Source: Pseudomonas agarici
GTDB taxonomy: Bacteria; Pseudomonadota; Gammaproteobacteria; Pseudomonadales; Pseudomonadaceae
Reading direction: 5' to 3'
Length of the DNA: 64,000 nucleotides
NCBI RefSeq assembly: GCF_900109755.1
Contig: NZ_FOAR01000030.1
Coordinates: forward strand, 1 to 64,000
Shown: positions 27,166-37,350 of the stretch, piece by piece
Layout of the letters: every line of letters begins with the position of its first letter
Position numbering within the stretch: the stretch's first letter is position 1
The notes under the pieces: generated by a model
The model's input: only the letters and a program-made list of their open reading frames with translations
Databases searched by the model: none
Told to the model about the DNA's origin: nothing
Program-made: the position numbers and the translations under genes

Positions 27166-28185
27166 TTAGATCATCTCTTCGCCGCCCTTGCCACCGAGCA
27201 CGATTTCTCCGGCTTCGGCCATACGGCGGGCGATGGTGAGAATTTCCTTTTGGGCGGCTTCGACGTCGCTGACGCGCACCGGCCCCTTGGCCTCGAGGTC
27301 GTCGCGCAGCAGCTCCGCGGCGCGCTTGGACATGTTCTTGAAGATCTTTTCCTTGACGCCCTCATCCGAGCCTTTAAGGGCAAGCACCAGTACATCGGAG
27401 GAGACCTCGCGCAACAGCGCCTGGATACCCCGGTCGTCGACGTCGGACAGGTTGTTGAAGACGAACATCAGGTCTTCGATCTGAGTCGACAGGTCCTCGT
27501 CCACTTCGCGGATCGAGTCCATCAACTGGCCTTCGATCGAGCTGTCGAGGAAGTTCATGATATCCGCGGCACGCTTGATACCGCCCAGGGTGGTACGCGC
27601 GGCGTTGGAATTGCCGGAGAACTGGCGCTCCAAAATCTGGTTGAGCTCCTTGAGGGCCGCCGGCTGTACCGTGTTCAGCGAGGAGACACGCAGGATGATG
27701 TCCAGGCGCACCTTGTGGTCGAAGTTATTCAGCACCTCGCCGGCCTGATCGGGGTCCAGGTAGGCCACCACGATTGCCTGGATCTGCGGGTGCTCGTAAC
27801 GGATCACGTCCGCCACGGCGCGCGGTTCCATCCACTTGAGGCTATCCAGGCCGCTGGTATTGCCACCGAGCAGGATGCGGTCGATCAGGCCATTGGCCTT
27901 GTCTTCGCCGAGGGCCTGGGTGAGCATCTTGCGCACATAGTCATCGGAACCGACGCCCAGGCTGGTCTGGTCGCCGACAATCTCGACAAACTCGCTCATG
28001 ACCTGCTCGACCTGCTCGCGATGCACGTTGCGCATCTGCGCCATGGCCACGCCAACCCGTTGAACCTCCTTGGGTCCCATGTGGCGCAACACCTGCGCGG
28101 CATCGGTGGAACCCAGCGACAGCAGCAAGATCGCGGCTTTATCGACCCGGCTCAGCTTCTGGGTGACGGCGGCGTTATTACTCAT
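27166..28185 (-). CDS. fliG: Flagellar motor switch protein FliG
   Basis: The 339-residue protein has the three FliG helical domains (KAAILLLSLGSTDAAQVLRH; YVRKMLTQALGEDKANGLID), with the stator-facing charged residues in the C-terminal domain (GIQALLREVSSDVLVLALKG). It joins FliF to FliM and turns stator force into torque. The start at 28185 (MSNNAAVTQK) overlaps the 3' end of fliF by 8 bp. Confidence 0.97.
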   Translation of the reverse strand: MSNNAAVTQKLSRVDKAAILLLSLGSTDAAQVLRHMGPKEVQRVGVAMAQMRNVHREQVEQVMSEFVEIVGDQTSLGVGSDDYVRKMLTQALGEDKANGLIDRILLGGNTSGLDSLKWMEPRAVADVIRYEHPQIQAIVVAYLDPDQAGEVLNNFDHKVRLDIILRVSSLNTVQPAALKELNQILERQFSGNSNAARTTLGGIKRAADIMNFLDSSIEGQLMDSIREVDEDLSTQIEDLMFVFNNLSDVDDRGIQALLREVSSDVLVLALKGSDEGVKEKIFKNMSKRAAELLRDDLEAKGPVRVSDVEAAQKEILTIARRMAEAGEIVLGGKGGEEMI

Positions 28186-29962
28186 CGGCGTTAATCCATT
28201 CTTTGACGACCTGTGCCACACGGCCCGGATCTTCAGCTACCAGACTCTTGATGGCATTGAGTTGAGCGTCATAGCCTTCACTCGGGCTGGGCAAGAGGAT
28301 GCTTTGCGGACCACCAAGGCTCACGCGATCATTGGCCAATTCGCCGTCCAGACCGCCCATACCGCCCAGCTCGACATCGCCGCCGATGCCCGCCAGTTGT
28401 TTCTTGCCACCGCCAGTGATGTTGTTGAGCACCGGACGCAGCACGCCGAACACCAGCATCAGGATAAACAGCACGCCCACGACCTGCTTGACCACATCCC
28501 AAAACCAGGGTTGCGAGTAGAACGGGATATCGGCGATTACCTCCCCGCGTTCAGCGGAGAACGGCACATTGATCACACTGACGCTGTCGCCACGGCTGGC
28601 GTCGAAGCCAACGGCATCCTGGACCAGGCGGGTGAAGCGCGCCAATTCCTCGGCACTCCACGGCGCACGGCTGGTTTCGCCATTGGCGGCGTTGACCTTG
28701 ACCTGATCGTCGACCACTACCGCCACTGACAGACGGGTCAGGCGACCCAGTTGCTGCTTGGTGTGACTGATAGAGCGATCCAGCTCGAAGTTTTTCGTGG
28801 ATTGTTGACGCTTGTCCGCCGGGTACGGCGCCAGCATCGGCTGGCCGGTGGCGGGGTCCATGATCTGCTGGCCGTTGGCATCGAGCAGCGGCTGGCCGGG
28901 CTGCACCGGGCCCGTCGAGGCGGTGGCGCCAGCGGTGGTCTGCGGTGCCGAGGCCGGTGCCGGCGGCTGGTTGCTCAACGCGCCGGGAACACCTTGCGGA
29001 CCGTTGCTGGCAGTGCGCTGCTCGGTGGTCGATTGCTCACTGCGCAACGCCGGCTGATCCGGGTTGAACTGCTCGGACGTCGATTCGACGGCGCTGAAAT
29101 CCACATCGGCGGACACTTCGGCCTTATAACGGTCGTTACCCAGCACTGGCTGCAGGATATTGTGTACACGTTGGGTCAGCATGCTTTCCATGCGGCGACT
29201 GTAGTCGAACTGCTTGCCGGCCATGGTCAATTCGTTGTTCTGCGCCTGGTCGGAGAGCAGGTTGCCCTTCTGGTCGACCACGGTGATCTGCGCCTTGCTC
29301 AGTTCGGGAACACTGGTCGCCACCAGATTGATGATCGCCACCACCTGGCCCGGCTCCAGTGAGCGACCGGAATACAGCTCGACCAATACCGAGGCACTCG
29401 GCTTGCGCTCGTCGCGCACGAACACCGAACTCTTTGGAATCGCCAGGTGCACGCGCGCGCCCTTGACGTTGTTCAGGCTGGAGATGGTCCGTGCCAACTC
29501 ACCCTCCAGGCCGCGACGATAACGGGTCGCTTCCATGAACTGGCTAGTGCCCAGGCCCTGATCCTTGTCGAGGATCTCGAAACCGATATTGCCATCGCTC
29601 GCCGTCACACCAGCAGCTGCCAGTTTCAGGCGGGCACGGGACACATCGTCGGCCTTGACCAACAAGGCGCCGGAATTCGGCTCAACGGTGTAAGGAATAT
29701 CCGCAGTTGCCAGAGTTTCCATGATCTGCTTAGCGTCCATACCGGCCAGGCTGCCATACAGGGGCCGGTAATCCGGTTGTTGGGACCACAACACCACGGC
29801 AAAACCAATCGCCACGCTCGCGGCCAGGCCCACCATCAGGCCGACCTGACGCAACACGGTCATTTCGGAAAGGTTTTCCAGAAAGGACAAACCAAACAAC
29901 GGTGGTTTGCCGTCTGTCGAACCGGTCTTGACCGGTACGTTATCGGCGACTGCTTCAGCCAT
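28178..29962 (-). CDS. fliF: Flagellar MS-ring protein FliF
   Basis: The 594-residue protein has two transmembrane helices (near residues 38-60 and 480-500; VGLMVGLAASVAIGFAVVLW and VVGVLFILMLVFGVLRPVL) flanking a large periplasmic part with the YscJ/FliF ring-building motifs (DIPYTVEPNSGALLVKADD). The C-terminal cytosolic tail binds FliG. It is the first ring assembled, at the pole set by FlhF. A Pro/Ala/Gly-rich insert lies at about 330-375. Confidence 0.97.
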   Translation of the reverse strand: MAEAVADNVPVKTGSTDGKPPLFGLSFLENLSEMTVLRQVGLMVGLAASVAIGFAVVLWSQQPDYRPLYGSLAGMDAKQIMETLATADIPYTVEPNSGALLVKADDVSRARLKLAAAGVTASDGNIGFEILDKDQGLGTSQFMEATRYRRGLEGELARTISSLNNVKGARVHLAIPKSSVFVRDERKPSASVLVELYSGRSLEPGQVVAIINLVATSVPELSKAQITVVDQKGNLLSDQAQNNELTMAGKQFDYSRRMESMLTQRVHNILQPVLGNDRYKAEVSADVDFSAVESTSEQFNPDQPALRSEQSTTEQRTASNGPQGVPGALSNQPPAPASAPQTTAGATASTGPVQPGQPLLDANGQQIMDPATGQPMLAPYPADKRQQSTKNFELDRSISHTKQQLGRLTRLSVAVVVDDQVKVNAANGETSRAPWSAEELARFTRLVQDAVGFDASRGDSVSVINVPFSAERGEVIADIPFYSQPWFWDVVKQVVGVLFILMLVFGVLRPVLNNITGGGKKQLAGIGGDVELGGMGGLDGELANDRVSLGGPQSILLPSPSEGYDAQLNAIKSLVAEDPGRVAQVVKEWINADE

Positions 29963-29977
29963 GACTCAATCTCGTCC

Positions 29978-30307
29978 TTAAACCGGCATCTGCATGATGT
30001 CTTGGTAGGCCTGGACCAACTTATTGCGCACCTGGGTCAAGGCCTGGAATGAAACGCTGGCTTTCTGCGAGGAAATCATCACGTCCGTCAAGTCCACACC
30101 GCTTTTGCCGATCTCGAAGGCGTTCGCCAACTGGCTCGCGGCCTGCTGGGTGTCATTGACCTTGCCGACGGCCTTGCCGAGCAGATCGGCAAAGCTGCTA
30201 CCACTCATTTGCGGCGCCGCCACCGCCGATTTCGGTTGAGCCATGGCGTCCATTTGCATGGCCCGCATGTCCAACATCAATCGATTAAATTCAATACCCT
30301 GGCTCAT
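29978..30307 (-). CDS. fliE: Flagellar hook-basal body complex protein FliE
   Basis: The 109-residue protein has the FliE pattern (SFADLLGKAVGKVNDTQQAA; SFQALTQVRNKLVQAYQDIM). FliE sits between the MS ring/export gate and the rod. It is the first gene of the fliEFGHIJ run, with a strong RpoN site 62 bp upstream. Confidence 0.96.
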   Translation of the reverse strand: MSQGIEFNRLMLDMRAMQMDAMAQPKSAVAAPQMSGSSFADLLGKAVGKVNDTQQAASQLANAFEIGKSGVDLTDVMISSQKASVSFQALTQVRNKLVQAYQDIMQMPV

Positions 30308-30368
30308 GGATTGCTCTCTCCGGCGACCTGCAATTTTTTGACACTCGTGCAGCGGTTAATGAGGTGTT

Positions 30369-30384
30369 AGCAACAAGGGTGCCA
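30369..30384 (-). promoter_or_regulatory. RpoN (sigma-54) promoter of the fliE operon
   Basis: The minus strand carries TGGCACCCTTGTTGCT, a match to TGGCAC-N5-TTGC with perfect core elements. It lies in the 134-bp gap between fleR and fliE. FleQ and FleR control such sites in P. aeruginosa. Confidence 0.88.
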
Positions 30385-30441
30385 GCTCCTTGTCGCCTCT
30401 GAACAAAAACCGCTACCGCACTGCATTAGGGATAGATCGCC

Positions 30442-31842
30442 TCAAGTGGCGAATAAATAAGCCTCGACGTCCATGCCGGCATCGCGCATCTGTGCCAACT
30501 TGTAGCGCAACGTCCGTGGGCTGATACCCAGGCGTTGCGCCGCTTCCTTGCGCCGCCCGCGCTCGGCACGCAACGTGTCGATGATCATCTGGAACTCGCG
30601 TCGACGCAGGTCGTCGCCCAAGGCCCCGGCGGATTCGCCAGCCCCCCCTTCACGGGCCGCCGTCTCGATCAACGGCGCCGACAGGATTGGCAAGGGTGCG
30701 CAAGCCAATGGCCCGGCCAGACAAAAATCCTCGGCCTGGATCAGTCCGCCCTGCTGCAAAATCAACGCTCGCTGAATCGCATTATCGAGTTCCCGGACAT
30801 TGCCCGGCCAGGCATAACCGACCAGGCAAGCCTGGGCTTGGGGCGACAATCTAACGGCGGCATGCTTCATTTTTGCGCTGTGCTTGGTCAGCAGGCGTTC
30901 GGCCAGCGGCAGGATATCGCCAGTGCGCTCGCGCAACGGACGCCAGGCCAACGGAAATACCGACAGCCGGTAATAGAGATCTTCACGAAACCGCCCTGCC
31001 TTGACTTCGCCGGCCAGGTCGCGGTTGGTGGTGGCAACCACACGGATATCCAGGGTAATCGGTTTACGGGCCCCGACCCGCTCGACCTCGCGCTCCTGCA
31101 GCACTCGCAGCAGCTTGGCTTGCAGACCGAGGGGCATTTCGGAAATCTCGTCGAGTAGAATCGTCCCGCCATCAGCTTGCTCGAACTTGCCCGCCTGGGC
31201 GGCGATGGCACCGGTAAACGCGCCCTTTTCATGCCCGAACAGGGTCGCCTCAAGCATATTGTCGGGGATTGCCGCACAGTTGATCGCGACAAACGGCTGG
31301 CAGGCGCGATGGGACTGCTGGTGGATATACCGCGCCAGTACTTCCTTGCCGGTCCCCGACTCGCCGGAAATCAGCACAGTCGAATCGCTGCGTGCCACCC
31401 GTGCCGCCAAATCGAGCAACTGGGCGCTGGCAGGCTCGGCGGCAATCGGCCCTTCGCTCTCCACCGCACCCAACTGACCAAGCGCATGGCGCGCCACCAG
31501 ATCCAGCAAAGCCTTGGGTTCGAACGGTTTGACCAGATAGTCGGCGGCCCCTTGGCGCATCGCTTGCACGGCGCGCTCGACCGCACCGTGCGCGGTTATC
31601 AGTAGCACAGGCAACAGTGGCTGGCGCACGCGCAGCAAGCCGAGCAACTGGTGCCCGTCCATGCCCGGCATATTCACATCGCTGACCACCAGGCTGAACG
31701 CCTCTCGCGTCGCGGCCTCCAGGGCCTCCTCGGCACAGGCGACCGCCAGGCATTCATAGCCCGCCAGCAACAAGGTGTCCGCCAGTGCTTCGCGTAGCGC
31801 TCGATCGTCCTCGACCAACAGGACTTTGATCATCCCGACCAT
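30442..31842 (-). CDS. fleR: Two-component response regulator FleR (NtrC family)
   Basis: The 466-residue protein has a receiver domain (phospho-acceptor Asp55 in LVVSDVNMPGMDG), a sigma-54 AAA+ domain (GESGTGKEVLARYIHQQSHR; GHEKGAFTGA intact) and a Fis-type HTH (AAQRLGISPRTLRYKLAQM). FleR turns on class III flagellar genes with RpoN. The start at 31842 overlaps the fleS stop (TAATG) and has GGAG 8 nt upstream; a second ATG at 31833 is possible. Confidence 0.95.
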   Translation of the reverse strand: MVGMIKVLLVEDDRALREALADTLLLAGYECLAVACAEEALEAATREAFSLVVSDVNMPGMDGHQLLGLLRVRQPLLPVLLITAHGAVERAVQAMRQGAADYLVKPFEPKALLDLVARHALGQLGAVESEGPIAAEPASAQLLDLAARVARSDSTVLISGESGTGKEVLARYIHQQSHRACQPFVAINCAAIPDNMLEATLFGHEKGAFTGAIAAQAGKFEQADGGTILLDEISEMPLGLQAKLLRVLQEREVERVGARKPITLDIRVVATTNRDLAGEVKAGRFREDLYYRLSVFPLAWRPLRERTGDILPLAERLLTKHSAKMKHAAVRLSPQAQACLVGYAWPGNVRELDNAIQRALILQQGGLIQAEDFCLAGPLACAPLPILSAPLIETAAREGGAGESAGALGDDLRRREFQMIIDTLRAERGRRKEAAQRLGISPRTLRYKLAQMRDAGMDVEAYLFAT

Positions 31843-33053
31843 TAGTGTGTCTCCACGGCGCCAGGGATCAGCGGCAGGCACAACATTGCACAGGTGCCGC
31901 GTCCCAGCCGGGAACGCAGTTGCATGTCGCCCTGGTGCGCCCTGGCAACGGCCTTGACCACAGTCAAGCCCAGACCGGTGCCGGTAGCCTTGGTGGTGAA
32001 GAAAGGTTCGCCAAGTTGCGCCAGCACTTCGGGCTCGATCCCGCTGCCGTTATCGCTGACGCTCAGGCGCAAGGTGCTCCCACGGCTGTACAAGTGCACC
32101 TTGAGGCGCACATCGCGACCGCCGGCCTGTAAGGCATTTTCAAGCAAGTTGAGCAGCGCTCCAACCAGAATATCGCGATTGCACAGCAGCTCGCCCTCAT
32201 GGCTATCGCACTGCCAACGGATCGCCACGCCTTGCACGTGGACCTGTGCGGCACTCTGCAAAGCCTGCAACAACACTTTGGGCGCCAGGCGATCGGTCAG
32301 CGTCAGCTCGCCACGAGCAAACACCAACATGTCGCGCACTTGATGTTCCAGCGCGTGCAGGCGCTCTTTCAGGCGTGCGGCGAAACGTTGCTGGGTTTGC
32401 ACCGGCAAGGCCTGCTCGGTGAGATGACTGGCGTACAGCAGCGCCGCCGACAACGGGGTGCGAATCTGATGGGCCAGCGAGGCCACCATCCGCCCCAGGG
32501 ACGATAGCCGCTCATGGCGAGCCAACTGGCCCTGCAGGCGACGGGTTTCAGTCAGGTCATTGAGCAGCACCAGTTGCCCCGGCTCGCCTTCCAGCGCACG
32601 CGTGGCAATCGACAAACGCCGACCGTCCTTGAGGGAGACTTCATGACCGTCATCTTCACGGGGCGCAAAGCTGCGGGCGATCACCCGACGCCACAACTCA
32701 CCTTCCAGCGGCAAGCCCAGTAGCTCATGGGCCGCGGGATTGGCCTCGCTGACAAAACCATGGGAGTCGATCACGATCACCCCGCCAGGCAACAGATCCA
32801 GCAGGTTCTGCAAGCGATTGACCAGGCGTTCCTTTTCCGCCAGCTCGCTCATACGCTGGGCGCTGACCACGGCCAGTTCGCCCTTGAGCGCAGTGACTCG
32901 CGCCTCAAGCAAGCTGTAGGAGTCGCTGAGCTGCGTCGACATCTGATCGAACAGGTCGAAGGTCTGCTCAAGACCCAGCCGGTTGGCTCGCTCTACGGAC
33001 GACGGTTGTCCCGGCACTGCGGGGACAGGAGACATCTGGGCGGCTTGGGGCAT
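31842..33053 (-). CDS. fleS: Sensor histidine kinase FleS
   Basis: The 403-residue cytosolic kinase has an N-terminal coiled region, a PAS domain (about 85-170; GGVIVIDSHGFVSEANPAAH), the phospho-histidine His195 in ASLAHQIRTPLSAALLY and an HATPase domain (LLENALQAGGRD, ATGTGLGLTVVKAVARAHQG). No transmembrane segment is evident, so it senses a cytosolic signal. It is the partner of FleR, with which it overlaps, and is preceded by an RpoN promoter. Confidence 0.94.
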   Translation of the reverse strand: MPQAAQMSPVPAVPGQPSSVERANRLGLEQTFDLFDQMSTQLSDSYSLLEARVTALKGELAVVSAQRMSELAEKERLVNRLQNLLDLLPGGVIVIDSHGFVSEANPAAHELLGLPLEGELWRRVIARSFAPREDDGHEVSLKDGRRLSIATRALEGEPGQLVLLNDLTETRRLQGQLARHERLSSLGRMVASLAHQIRTPLSAALLYASHLTEQALPVQTQQRFAARLKERLHALEHQVRDMLVFARGELTLTDRLAPKVLLQALQSAAQVHVQGVAIRWQCDSHEGELLCNRDILVGALLNLLENALQAGGRDVRLKVHLYSRGSTLRLSVSDNGSGIEPEVLAQLGEPFFTTKATGTGLGLTVVKAVARAHQGDMQLRSRLGRGTCAMLCLPLIPGAVETH

Positions 33054-33106
33054 CGTGCTCTCTCGCTTGGCTGACCGTCATTTAAACGGAACGTTGCAGG
33101 AGACTT

Positions 33107-33122
33107 AGCAATACCCGTGCCT
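33107..33122 (-). promoter_or_regulatory. RpoN (sigma-54) promoter of fleSR
   Basis: On the minus strand AGGCACGGGTATTGCT matches TGGCACG-N4-TTGCW except for the first base. It lies 54 bp ahead of fleS in the short fleQ-fleS gap, with an A/T tract just beyond it. fleSR is a class II FleQ/RpoN target in P. aeruginosa. Confidence 0.82.
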
Positions 33123-33163
33123 AAAAAAAACCAACTGGTTTTCAGTGACTTGAAAAACAGGCG

Positions 33164-34639
<1,476 letters not shown>

Positions 34640-34747
34640 GCAATAGCAACTTCCCTAGTCAACTCGATGCCCAAGATGGGTGGGCAAGTTAGACGCCCGA
34701 GGTGCGATAACATCCTCAAAGACGACTTAAACCTGAAAAACAGCACT

Positions 34748-34776
34748 AGTTAAGTCAAAAAATCGTACCCAGTCAA
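34748..34776 (-). promoter_or_regulatory. Candidate sigma-70 promoter of fleQ
   Basis: In the fliT-fleQ gap the minus strand has TTGACT (34771-34776), a 17-bp spacer and TTAACT (34748-34753). The -35 is good and the -10 is weak. An inverted repeat GACTTAA/TTAAGTC (34724-34730 and 34750-34756) covers the -10 region. fleQ is sigma-70 dependent in P. aeruginosa. No RpoN site is seen here. Confidence 0.4.
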
Positions 34777-34785
34777 ATTTATGGC
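34772..34785 (-). promoter_or_regulatory. Possible FleQ-box-like sequence at the fleQ promoter
   Basis: The minus-strand sequence GCCATAAATTTGAC matches 10 of 14 positions of the published FleQ box GTCAATAAATTGAC and overlaps the -35 of the candidate fleQ promoter. AT-rich chance similarity is possible. Confidence 0.25.
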
Positions 34786-34810
34786 GCAATACGCTTCGAT
34801 TAACCCGCCG

Positions 34811-35107
34811 TTAACCGAACAGATGGTAAACCTTTGTCGCGTTCTGCGCTTGCTGGATCTGTTGCATCTCGTCGACTATCGCTTGTCTTTGTGCCATCGC
34901 CGTTTCCAACAACTGCCGGTAGACGTGTAATAGCTCTTCCAGATGACTGCGCAAGGCATCCTCATTCAGTGATGCCTCGTTGAGCACCTCCTCCATGCAG
35001 GCACGACAGGCCAGGTCCAACTGGGCAATACTCGCCCAATCGCGCTCGGCTAAAGCCTCGACAAGGGCTTCGCGGGTCTCCTGGATACGCTGCAGTACCG
35101 AGCTCAT
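34811..35107 (-). CDS. fliT: Flagellar export chaperone FliT
   Basis: The 98-residue helical protein (MSSVLQRIQETREALVEALA; LEELLHVYRQLLETAMAQRQ) fits FliT, the chaperone of the filament cap FliD, by size, composition and place after fliS. FliT-family sequences are weakly conserved, so the call depends partly on context. It lies 13 bp after fliS. Confidence 0.8.
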   Translation of the reverse strand: MSSVLQRIQETREALVEALAERDWASIAQLDLACRACMEEVLNEASLNEDALRSHLEELLHVYRQLLETAMAQRQAIVDEMQQIQQAQNATKVYHLFG

Positions 35108-35120
35108 GAAGATCTACTCC

Positions 35121-35516
35121 TTAAAACTGTGGTCCCGGCGCGCCGATTGTGTCCCAGCCCTCTTTGACGGTGCCGAGCAGGCCTGAGACTTCATCCAGGA
35201 TCTGCGGATCGGAATGGATATTGGCCTCGACCAGTCGCTTCATCATGTAAGCGTACAGGTTGTCCAGATCCGCGAGCGTGTCGGCCTGATTTTCCAGATC
35301 CAAGCCTTCGCGCAAGCCACCGACAATGCCAATGGCCTTGCCGATCGCCACGCCTTTGGCGGCGATATCCTTGCGCTCTATGGCGCCCTTGGCCTGGGCG
35401 ATACGATCCAGGCCACCCTCCATCAGCATTTGTACCAGACGGTGAGGGCTGGCCTCGGAAGTCTGTGCTTGAGCACCCACCTTCTGATATTGCCGAAGGG
35501 CTAGCATCGGGTTCAT
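35121..35516 (-). CDS. fliS: Flagellin export chaperone FliS
   Basis: The 131-residue protein has the FliS pattern (ALRQYQKVGAQAQTSEASPH, RLVQMLMEGGLDRIAQAKGA) and a helical bundle ending in LYAYMMKRLVEANIHSDPQI. FliS binds flagellin in the cytosol and delivers it to FlhA. It is separated from fliD by a 292-bp gap that holds a terminator-like hairpin and a large repeat element. Confidence 0.95.
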   Translation of the reverse strand: MNPMLALRQYQKVGAQAQTSEASPHRLVQMLMEGGLDRIAQAKGAIERKDIAAKGVAIGKAIGIVGGLREGLDLENQADTLADLDNLYAYMMKRLVEANIHSDPQILDEVSGLLGTVKEGWDTIGAPGPQF

Positions 35517-35593
35517 GTTCTACCTCGTCGCAACTCAAGAGTTCGTATACCCAATGTATCGCCTTCGCGCCAAAAAACTTTAGCTCGAAAGGC

Positions 35594-35630
35594 AAAAACC
35601 CGGCGCGCACTAAAGTGTAGCCGGGTTTTT
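35594..35630. terminator. Bidirectional terminator-like hairpin between fliD and fliS
   Basis: AAAAACCCGGC (35594-35604) pairs with GCCGGGTTTTT (35620-35630) around a 15-base loop, giving a GC-rich stem flanked by A and T runs on both strands. For the minus-strand flow it would end fliD transcripts before fliS, about 180 bp past the fliD stop, or let only part of them through. Confidence 0.7.
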
Positions 35631-35661
35631 GGCGCCAGTTTGGAAACTAGTGGCCGGTGTG

Positions 35662-35803
35662 GTGAGTTCTGTCAGTCAATTTCGGCTGCCACCCGCCCCT
35701 GGCCTGCATTGCCGCTCCTCGTCATAGCCCGACCATGACTCGTCACAGCGCCTTGGTCATGGACGTGTGGCAGCCGAACTTGAGCTAACGAACTCACCGT
35801 ACA
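35662..35803 (-). repeat. Intergenic element, copy A, with long hairpin (after fliD)
   Basis: The element begins 6 bp after the fliD stop. Its 109-nt core (35695-35803, minus strand) is 80% identical without gaps (87 of 109 by hand count) to 38809-38917 on the plus strand. Copy A also has 31-nt inverted arms at 35662-35692 and 35767-35797; their outer 8 bp (GTGAGTTC/GAACTCAC) and inner 12 bp (TTCGGCTGCCAC/GTGGCAGCCGAA) pair perfectly. A 7-bp stem CCATGAC/GTCATGG lies within the core. No family assigned. Confidence 0.85.
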
Positions 35804-35808
35804 GCCCA

Positions 35809-37269
35809 CTAACTGGACTTCTGTTGTGCGTTCAGAGAGTTGAAAAACGAGGTGATACTGTTGGCCGTCGCTTTCATCTGCCCGACCAATATGTCCATTG
35901 CGTTGTACTTGGCGGTCAGGGTCGCGGTCAGGTTGGTGACTCGCACGTTCAAGGCCGTCTGCTGCTCCTGGAGTTGCTTGCTTTGGACCTGCAGGTTGGT
36001 GTTGCGCTGATCGAGCAGTCCTCCTGTTCGCAACCCCGTCGAGAGCGGCGTCCCCAGATAGGCGTCGAGCGCATGCCCCATGCGCGACAGTAGACCGTTG
36101 CTGGGATCGGTCCCCGTGAACAGTTGTTGCACTTGACTGCTCATGCCACTGGTCGACATCGCCTTGTTGAAGGCGACGCTGTCGAATCCCAACTGGCCGC
36201 TCCTGTCTGTCATCACTCCCAACTGCGACAGGACCGCCAACTGGCTGCCGGTTCCAGGAGCCGTCAGCACGCTGCGAATATCGGCAATCAACGAGCGCGG
36301 CATGGAGTCGCCAGTGAAAGCGGCCGCGACGGCCGGCTTGCCATCAGCGTCGGGTGTCGCATCGGACAGTGCATTGATGGCGGTCAGCAAGGTGTTATAG
36401 GCGTCGACGAACGACTTGATCGAGGTCTGCAAACCTGTGGTATTAGTCGCAACGGTGATCGCCGCAGGAGTCGCTGGCGGCGTTCCCGCGCTGACGGCCA
36501 CCAGATTCAACGTCAGACCACTGATCGCACCGGTCACCGTGTTGCTCTTACTGGTCACCTGCAGGCCGTCGACGGTCAGTTTTGCATCGGTGGCGACTCC
36601 GCTGACCGCGCCCGAAGACGAGGCCAAGGGGGGGTTGGCCATAACCTGCGTACCGTCGATGACAAGCCCCGCAATACCGCTGACTTTCAGGTCCGAGCCC
36701 GCACCGGTCTTGCTCGAACTGATCACCAGGCGCGACGAGCCACTGCTATCGGTGACGATGTTAGCCGAAAAACCATTGCTCGCCTGCGAGCTGTTGATCG
36801 CATCGCGAGTACTCTGCAAGGTCGCATTGGCCGGGATCGCGACATCGTAATCAATGCCATTCTGGTTGATTTTCAGGGTACCGCTGGCAATGGCACTGTT
36901 CGCGCCACCGGCAAACGCGGCACTGGCTATTTTCGAACCCGTGGCCAGGCTCTGCACCACGACACTGTACGTACCGGCAACCACGGTATTGTCGGAACTG
37001 GTGGTCAAAATCGCCGGAGTACCCGAAGTCGCGGTATACCCGGAAAACGCCGGACTCGTCGTATTGCCAAGATTGGTCAGCGTCGCCTGAAATGCGGTCA
37101 ACGCACTTTTCAGGGAACCAATGCCGGAAATCTTCAGCGTGTTGGCTTTGGTGGCTTTATCGATCTGGGTCTGCTTGGCCGACTTGTCGGCATCCACCAG
37201 AGCGGTGACGATCGCACCGATGTCCAGGCCAGAACCTAAGCCCGCGCCTGGTAAAATTGGACTTGCCAT
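35809..37269 (-). CDS. fliD: Flagellar filament cap protein FliD
   Basis: The 486-residue protein has a FliD N-domain (ILPGAGLGSGLDIGAIVTAL, VDADKSAKQTQIDKATKANT), a Ser/Thr/Ala-rich variable middle and a C-domain (SFVDAYNTLLTAINALSDAT) ending in a helical region. It caps the filament tip and folds exported flagellin. It lies between flaG and fliS; the stop TAG is 6 bp from the repeat element described separately. Confidence 0.95.
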   Translation of the reverse strand: MASPILPGAGLGSGLDIGAIVTALVDADKSAKQTQIDKATKANTLKISGIGSLKSALTAFQATLTNLGNTTSPAFSGYTATSGTPAILTTSSDNTVVAGTYSVVVQSLATGSKIASAAFAGGANSAIASGTLKINQNGIDYDVAIPANATLQSTRDAINSSQASNGFSANIVTDSSGSSRLVISSSKTGAGSDLKVSGIAGLVIDGTQVMANPPLASSSGAVSGVATDAKLTVDGLQVTSKSNTVTGAISGLTLNLVAVSAGTPPATPAAITVATNTTGLQTSIKSFVDAYNTLLTAINALSDATPDADGKPAVAAAFTGDSMPRSLIADIRSVLTAPGTGSQLAVLSQLGVMTDRSGQLGFDSVAFNKAMSTSGMSSQVQQLFTGTDPSNGLLSRMGHALDAYLGTPLSTGLRTGGLLDQRNTNLQVQSKQLQEQQTALNVRVTNLTATLTAKYNAMDILVGQMKATANSITSFFNSLNAQQKSS

Positions 37270-37350
37270 TGACTTCTCCCTTCAGCTTGCCGCCAGTCTT
37301 TTGACCCTTAACCGCGCCTAAAGAACATACAGGCACTATTCATGCCGTTG

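Noticed and set aside
37270..37350. RpoN promoter for fliD in the flaG-fliD gap
   Set aside because: No GG-N10-GC pair with -24/-12 similarity was found; fliD may be transcribed with flaG.
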